64,000 nt of DNA from Natronosalvus halobius (lineage in GTDB: Archaea > Halobacteriota > Halobacteria > Halobacteriales > Natrialbaceae), in assembly GCF_024138145.1 (NCBI RefSeq), contig NZ_CP099997.1, forward strand, positions 496,001 to 560,000, read 5' to 3'. Both the position numbers and the translations under genes were made by a program. The notes under the pieces were generated by a model. That model saw nothing but the letters and a program-made list of their open reading frames with translations, had not been told where the DNA came from and did not search any database. Of the stretch, positions 59,084-64,000 are shown one piece after another; the stretch's first letter is position 1; the number at the start of each line of letters is the position of its first letter.

Positions 59084-59429
59084 TCGATAGGAACGGATGT
59101 TCCAGAACGAACATAGCTCTGGTGGTCGGAGTATAGAGACTGTGCTCTGGCGGTCGAAGCAGAGATCCTGTGCGCTGGCTCCAGGATGAAAAGACTGTGC
59201 CGCCCAATTGCCACGCATTCGACCGTGAACGGGCTTCGGTCGAGACGACGACGGGCACGTTCTATCGCGGCCCCGGCCACCTGCCGAACGGCTCGCTGTG
59301 TTCGACCGTGATTTTGGCAGACGCCATCGAATCGTCTCGCCAGGCTGGGACGCGAGGAGTTCCGTTTCGAGTGGTCGTTGATGCCGACGTGCTTCTTCGC
59401 CGAAGGCGTTCACGGCGATGTAAAGGAGT
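59084..59429. other. 346-base gap between IclR and GNAT genes
   Basis: Both flanking genes are on the minus strand. No ORF with support and no repeat seen. It must contain the GNAT promoter and the IclR 3' end. Confidence 0.35.
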
Positions 59430-60191
59430 TCACAGCGACGTAATGTTGATCTCGATAATATTGACTGCCCGACGAATCATCTCCGGTATTTCCGTTTCGA
59501 GACGTTCCTCGTTCATCCGGCGTTCCGGACCGATAATGCTGATCGCACCGTAGATCGTCCCGTCCTGGTCACGGATCGGCGCGCCGACGCCGACGAGTCC
59601 CTGGATCGTCTCGCCGTGGTTGTACGCGATTCCACTCTCACGAATCGTCTCGAGTTCCGTGCGCAACGCCTCCTCGCCGGTGATCGTGTTCGGGGTGAGG
59701 GCTTCGAACTCCATGTCCTGGATCAGTCGGTCGCGCGCTTTCACCGGCATGAACGCGAGCATTGCCTTCCCGACGGCGGTGTGGTAGAGGGCGTTTCGAT
59801 ACCCAACGTATATCTCGGTCTGGACGGCTTTCGCGCCCCGGGCCGTATGCAGACAGATTCCTTTGCCGTCCTCTTCGACGGTGAATAGTGCCATCTCTCC
59901 GGACTCTTCAGCGAGTGCGTCGACCTCCGTGGTCGCGATATCGTAGATGTCGATGCGGTTCTTCGCGTGGTGTGCGACGTCGATGAAGCGCAATCCCAAT
60001 TTGTACTCACCGTTCTCGTTGATGACGTACCCACGTTCTTCGAGGGTCGCCAGGTGGCAGTGGGCGGTCCCCTTCGAGACGCCGATGTCCCTGGCGACAT
60101 CCGTGACGCGGGCCCCACCGGTGTCCCGGAGGATATCGATGATATCGAGGGAACGCTGGACCGCTCGAACCGGATTCTTCGCTTCGGGCAT
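59430..60191 (-). CDS. IclR family transcriptional regulator
   Basis: 253 residues. HTH: VRAVQRSLDIIDILRDTGGA, RVTDVARDIGVSKGTAHCHL, ATLEERGYVINENGEYKLGL. Effector domain: YRNALYHTAVGKAMLAFMP, GIAYNHGETIQGLVGVGAP, IYGAISIIGPERRMNEERLE, as in IclR regulators of sugar-acid and aromatic breakdown. It is divergent from the enolase-superfamily gene at 60625, which is its most likely target. A TATA-like ATTTATTTTT lies about 30 bases upstream. Confidence 0.92.
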   Translation of the reverse strand: MPEAKNPVRAVQRSLDIIDILRDTGGARVTDVARDIGVSKGTAHCHLATLEERGYVINENGEYKLGLRFIDVAHHAKNRIDIYDIATTEVDALAEESGEMALFTVEEDGKGICLHTARGAKAVQTEIYVGYRNALYHTAVGKAMLAFMPVKARDRLIQDMEFEALTPNTITGEEALRTELETIRESGIAYNHGETIQGLVGVGAPIRDQDGTIYGAISIIGPERRMNEERLETEIPEMIRRAVNIIEINITSL

Positions 60192-60624
60192 ACCAGATGT
60201 ATGGGCGTATGTGAAAAATAAATGTTTGGCTCTGTTAAACAGACTCAGACGACATCTCCAGAAGAGTGACCGCAGTCGCTATGCACGGTCAAGACGTAAT
60301 GGTCACGATAACACGGGCGAGGACCGATCCTGGACTCCGCATTGCGCTCGAGTCGAATAGACGTATTTCGAGGTTCAAACGAACGTACCAGCGTAGAACA
60401 ATCGCTTGAATACACACTACCAGGTCGTTGTCCGCCAATGTTGTCGCAGAGCGTCCGCGAGCACTACTGGGATATCGTAGCCACGCGCGACTAGTTTAGC
60501 GAGCGATCTGAGGGCATAGCGTCTCGAATCGAGAGTACCGGACCCCACCCGATTCTCGAGCGCTCGACCGTCTCGTTGGCCCCAATCACGCACACTTATG
60601 CCTCTCCTGACAGTGATTTTGCGT
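60192..60624. other. 433-base divergent promoter region with IS scar
   Basis: It separates the IclR gene from the enolase-superfamily gene. TTTGGCTCTGTTAAA at 60225-60239 is identical to 44834-44848, the end of an IS6-like element, and lies just upstream of the IclR TATA. No intact ORF. Operators of the IclR protein are expected here, but I see no obvious palindrome. Confidence 0.5.
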
Positions 60625-62073
60625 ATGAAAGTCGAAGTCGTCCGTGCTGACCAGTACGTGCGAAACAACGACACACGAATGCCGTTTCACTTCGGCAACG
60701 TCGTCGCAACCGAGGGAGCCCACCACTTTCTCGACCTCGAGATTGCGGTCGACGGTGAGCGGGCGACGGGCGTCTCGATGGTCGGAATCGCCCCAATGTG
60801 GTTTCTCAAGGACCCCGACCTCTCGCTGATCGAACAGAACGAGCGCCTGCTCGAGGTGTTCACGGCTGCCTGCGATCACGCTCGGGACCTCGAACCCGCG
60901 CCGACCGTCTTCGACTTCTGGTACGACCTCTACGAGCGCCAGCGTCAGTGGGCCGCCGACACCGAACACCCGCCGCTGCTCTGGGGCTACGGCGTGAGCA
61001 TGGTCGAACAGGCACTCGTCGACGCCTTCTGTCGCCACCGACAGCTCACCTTCGCAGACGGAATCCGCAGCGGTGCCTTCGGGGTCGACCCCGGGCGAAT
61101 CTACCCCGAGCTCGAGGGCGAATCGCTCACGACGTACCTGCCTGAAAACCCGGCTCGAGAAGCGGCCGTTCGACACACGGTCGGACTGGCGGATCCGCTC
61201 CGGCAGGACGAAATCGACGCGACGAACAGGCTCGAGGACGGACTCCCGCAGGCCCTCGAAGAGTACGTCGAGCGCGACGGAATCACGCACTTCAAGATCA
61301 AACTCTCGGCGGACGCAGAGCGCGACGCAGACCGACTCGTCCGCATCGGTGCAGTTCTCGAGGAGGGGACACACGACACGTATCTCTGCACGCTCGACGC
61401 GAACGAGCAATACGAGAGCGTTCGCGTCTTCAAAGAGCAGTGGGAACGCCACGCCGACGATCCGACCCTCGCCGCCGTCGTCGATCACGTCGCGTACGTC
61501 GAACAGCCGCTCCCTCGCGAGCAGGCGCTTACCGACGAGACGGGCGAGGTCCTCTCCGAGTGGAGTGATAGCCCGCCGATCATCATCGACGAGTCCGACG
61601 ACCGGTTAGACAGCGCTGGTCGTGCCCTCGAGTGTGGGTACGCCGGAACGAGCCACAAGAACTGCAAGGGCGTCTTCAAGGGCGTCGTCAACGCCTGTCT
61701 CATCGAGAAATGCCGCCGCGAGACGGACGGCGACTACGTCATGAGTGGCGAGGACCTCACCACGATCGGTCCGATCGAATTGCTCCACGACCTGGCGGTG
61801 ATGGGGACACTCGGACTGGATCACATCGAACGCAATGGCCACCACTACTATCACGGCCTGAGCTTCCTCCCCGAGGACCTCCAGGAGACGCTCCTCGAGG
61901 CCCACGGCGACCTCTACGAGCGTCACGAGGACGGATTCGCCGCACTCGACGTCGCGGACGGCCGCATGCAGTTCGGCAGCGTGACCGACGCGCCGTTCGG
62001 TCGGCGCTTCGAGCTCGATCCGACGCGGTTCACGCCGCTCGAGGCGTGGAAAATCGAGTCGATGTACGAGTAG
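60625..62073 (+). CDS. Enolase-superfamily (mandelate racemase/muconate-lactonizing type) enzyme
   Basis: 482 residues from ATG 60625 (MKVEVVRADQYVRNNDTRMP). Catalytic features of the superfamily: K-x-K at 224-226 (FKIKLS), the metal ligands D258 (CTLDANEQ), E293 (YVEQPLP) and D322 (IIIDESDD), and K345 in GTSHKNCKGV as second base. This is the K-x-K/K layout of muconate-lactonising and acid-sugar members, and the length is above average because of N-terminal insertions. It is paired with the divergent IclR gene. Sugar-acid dehydratase or epimerase activity is inferred. Confidence 0.88.
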   Translation: MKVEVVRADQYVRNNDTRMPFHFGNVVATEGAHHFLDLEIAVDGERATGVSMVGIAPMWFLKDPDLSLIEQNERLLEVFTAACDHARDLEPAPTVFDFWYDLYERQRQWAADTEHPPLLWGYGVSMVEQALVDAFCRHRQLTFADGIRSGAFGVDPGRIYPELEGESLTTYLPENPAREAAVRHTVGLADPLRQDEIDATNRLEDGLPQALEEYVERDGITHFKIKLSADAERDADRLVRIGAVLEEGTHDTYLCTLDANEQYESVRVFKEQWERHADDPTLAAVVDHVAYVEQPLPREQALTDETGEVLSEWSDSPPIIIDESDDRLDSAGRALECGYAGTSHKNCKGVFKGVVNACLIEKCRRETDGDYVMSGEDLTTIGPIELLHDLAVMGTLGLDHIERNGHHYYHGLSFLPEDLQETLLEAHGDLYERHEDGFAALDVADGRMQFGSVTDAPFGRRFELDPTRFTPLEAWKIESMYE

Positions 62074-62199
62074 GTCTGTGAACTCTCGAGTCGGATCTTG
62101 CTAGATACGAATCCCGTCCGTTCGAACTGACCGTGGCGGCCAACGAGTCGAATAGGCCGCTCCATTCGCAGAACGTCCTCGAACTCGATGCGGCTACGT

Positions 62200-62590
62200 G
62201 AGAGAGAGGTCGTCCTGGACGGCGGACTCTCTCAGAACGGCGGTTGCTTCCCTCGTCGTCGGGTCGATGGGCGTGAATGCCCGGGACGCCCTCCACCAGA
62301 TCGTAAAAGTCGTATATCGCGTCCTGGATCCCCGCTGTGGGGTCGTCGTAGTGTGTCAGTTGAACGCGTCCGAGGGCGGCGCTGGTCTGATGCATGCGGT
62401 ATTTGTGACCGCCGAACGGGGGGCCGGAGACACCAACGGCTACGGTTCGGACCATCAGCGGTCGTCACCGCTCGAGCGGCTGGTTCGTGAGTTGGGGGTC
62501 CGGTTCGGACTGCTAGCTTTTCCGTGTCGAGGACGAGATCGAACTCGAGGAGTCCGGGGTGATGGACCAGGTCGTTCGAATCCATCACGA
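62200..62590 (-). pseudogene. Frame-disrupted gene fragment, function unknown
   Basis: Minus-strand coding-like pieces continue across three frames. Piece 1 is SNDLVHHPGLLEFDLVLDTE, KLAVRTGPPTHEPAARAVTT; piece 2 is MVRTVAVGVSGPPFGGHKYR, MHQTSAALGRVQLTHYDDPT, AGIQDAIYDFYDLVEGVP; piece 3, starting near the end of piece 2, is AFTPIDPTTREATAVLRESA, VQDDLSLT, stop. The switches suggest two frameshifts in one gene that once ran toward the enolase-superfamily gene's 3' end. The family is not recognised. Confidence 0.4.
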
Positions 62591-63186
62591 GCGAGTCGGA
62601 GCGCCGGGGGCTTGATGATGTTTCCTATGATAAAACACGTTGCCTGTTATCGTGTCTGTCGACTGCAATTGAGCACTCGGTAATCGGCCGCCGATGCGCG
62701 TGTATGTCAGAGACGAGCGCTTGGGAACTCCAGGCCTTCATGGTCGCCGTCGCGGTACGTTCGGCTATACCGGCCCTACCTTTTGTCTCCCCATCCTTAT
62801 ATTACAGACCTAGGTGTGTAATTTCTGAGGTACGATCTCGAACGATCTGGCCACTGTTCGGATCGGACGGCCGAGTCCACATCCTGGACACTGGGTTGTC
62901 TACGCAGGTGTACAACGCGCCCTCGTATCGCCAACCGAGTGTGTTTCGAAGAGCAAAACGAACTTGATCTACAACTACTCAGTGGCCATCACCCGTTCCC
63001 GGCAGTTGCGCCCGAACCCTGAGAGAGGCAGGCTATGGCTTCACTCAGACGGGGCTTCGTGGCGGATTCCGTGGATTCGGCCTCGAGCGGGAGGAACGCG
63101 TGGGCGACACGACGCTGCGACTCGCAGACGGACGGCCTGTGCTTCGACTCCTCCCACGAAACGTTTAATATTGCTCTGGCGTGTCA
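62591..63186. other. 596-base gap before the Gfo/Idh gene
   Basis: No supportable gene; an 87-codon plus-strand frame at 62704 lacks motifs and good codon use. A TATA-like GTTTAATATT at 63162-63171 lies about 20-30 bases before the ATG codons at 63187 and 63196. Confidence 0.4.
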
Positions 63187-64000
63187 ATGCCCAGTATGCG
63201 AGTTTGTATCGCGGGATCGGGATTCATGGCCCGAACCCACGCGGTGGAGTACGCCCAGATGGACATCGAGGTCGTTGGCGTCGCCTCGCCGAGCGGTCCC
63301 GACGAGTTCGTCGCGGAGTTCGGCTTCGAAGCCGAAACCTACACGGACGTCGAGACGATGCTCCAGGAGACGGACCCCGATTACGTCGACATCTGTACCC
63401 CGACACACACGCACGTCGAACTGGTTCGGACGGCCGCCGCCGCCGGCGTCGACGTCTTCCTGGAGAAACCGATCGCCAGGACGCTCTCGGAGGCTCACGA
63501 GATCGACGAGATCGTCGCCGATGCCGGGCTGACGTTCATGGTCGGCCACGTCGCCCGCTTCTTTCCGAACTACCGAAATGCTCGCGACCTCGCGATCGGG
63601 AACGAGGGCGTCGCTCGCGCTCGGCGACTCTCGCCGTTCCCGGACTGGGGCTCTGATAACTGGTTCGCCAACCGCGAGAAGAGCGGCGGCATCTTCGTCG
63701 ATCTGGCGATCCACGACCTCGACTATCTCCGGTGGTGCTGGGGCGACATCGAGCGGGTGTTCGCCCGCCGCCACCGCGACGACGAGTCCGAACACGGGTT
63801 CGTCACCATTCGCTTCGAGAGCGGCGCGGTCGGCTACGTCGAGTCCTCGTGGGCCCAACCTGACTCGAGGCCGTTTACCGTCGAACTCGAATTCGCCGGC
63901 GACGATGGCCTGGTCGAGTTCTCGAGCGCCGAGGAGTCGGCCTACGCCGAGTGGACCGACGGCGAGGCGACCGTCGAGAGCCCGCTCGCGAGGAACGGCT
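63187..64000 (+). CDS. Gfo/Idh/MocA family oxidoreductase (3' end outside window)
   Basis: The start is an ATG at 63187 (MPSMRVCIAGSGFMARTHAV) or the next ATG at 63196; a TATA about 25 bases upstream fits both. The Rossmann motif CIAGSGFMARTH is followed by the Gfo/Idh hallmark FLEKPIARTLSEAHEI with E-K-P. FMVGHVARFFP and the C-terminal-domain start IFVDLAIHDLDYLRWCWGD (catalytic-type D-x-x-x-H-D) are present. The frame is open to the window edge after about 271 codons. Sugar or inositol dehydrogenase-type chemistry fits the neighbouring acid-sugar enzyme. Confidence 0.9.
   Translation, partial: MPSMRVCIAGSGFMARTHAVEYAQMDIEVVGVASPSGPDEFVAEFGFEAETYTDVETMLQETDPDYVDICTPTHTHVELVRTAAAAGVDVFLEKPIARTLSEAHEIDEIVADAGLTFMVGHVARFFPNYRNARDLAIGNEGVARARRLSPFPDWGSDNWFANREKSGGIFVDLAIHDLDYLRWCWGDIERVFARRHRDDESEHGFVTIRFESGAVGYVESSWAQPDSRPFTVELEFAGDDGLVEFSSAEESAYAEWTDGEATVESPLARNG

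Noticed and set aside
62704-62967. 87-codon plus-strand frame
   Set aside because: Poor codon bias, no ribosome-binding site or TATA box at a sensible distance, no recognised motif.

Overview
The window reads as chromosomal DNA of a halophilic archaeon (class Halobacteria, possibly a Natrialbales-type genome). The signs are high GC with strong G/C preference at third codon positions, very acidic proteins, tat/lipobox precursors, leaderless or short-leader starts with a TATA box about 26 nt upstream, and many families mainly seen in haloarchaea (halocyanins, amphi-Trp, HTH_10/Bat regulators, CPxCG zinc ribbons, IS1341-type TnpB). No rRNA, tRNA or CRISPR array was found. Both window edges cut a gene.

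Layout. 1-3.0 kb: polar amino-acid ABC transporter (binding protein, two permeases, ATPase). 3.2-9.2 kb: single genes (DUF4385, cation exchanger, Nudix, amphi-Trp, DUF2085, TM2, DUF2270, PPOX fold). 9.3-17.7 kb: redox, metal and sulfur genes: cupredoxin, MobA, double Usp, DUF7512-like peptide plus TauE/SafE exporter, copper-binding four-helix protein with DUF2243, a thioredoxin/thioredoxin reductase operon behind a palindromic operator, and a class V aminotransferase-fold enzyme. 17.7-22.6 kb: regulators, a PAS-GAF histidine kinase and zinc ribbons. 22.6-27.8 kb: DUF3054 and a CtaA-CtaB fusion (haem O/A synthesis), then an ABC-2 exporter whose two genes are separated by a cell-surface protein gene.

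28.2-36.1 kb is the most interesting block. It has Cu nitrite reductase NirK, two DUF2249 proteins, a 71-aa membrane protein, a Bat-like regulator, a halocyanin, a PsrB-like four-cluster ferredoxin, an NrfD/PsrC-like quinol module, a 66-aa membrane protein and an Mrp/ApbC ATPase. No molybdopterin catalytic subunit is present. I propose that the ferredoxin/NrfD/small protein set is a quinol:halocyanin oxidoreductase feeding electrons to NirK. Inverted CGAA/TTCG-type sites sit in the five intergenic regions examined there.

36.2-44.8 kb: mostly core single genes (TauE/SafE, alpha/beta hydrolase, YjbQ, PEBP lipoprotein, DHFR-like, cupin, Na+/Ca2+ exchanger, haem-copper-oxidase-like membrane protein). 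44.8-63.2 kb: an accessory stretch with long gene-poor, AT-richer gaps and IS remnants. It holds one intact IS1341-type TnpB element whose left end supplies the stop codon of a pyruvate dehydrogenase E1-alpha gene, a fragmentary second Usp 5' end, two diverged copies of an undescribed hairpin plus small-ORF element, two IclR regulators, a MetE-core protein, an M29 aminopeptidase, an enolase-superfamily enzyme and a Gfo/Idh oxidoreductase cut by the right edge. The last genes look like a sugar-acid or related catabolic set under IclR control.
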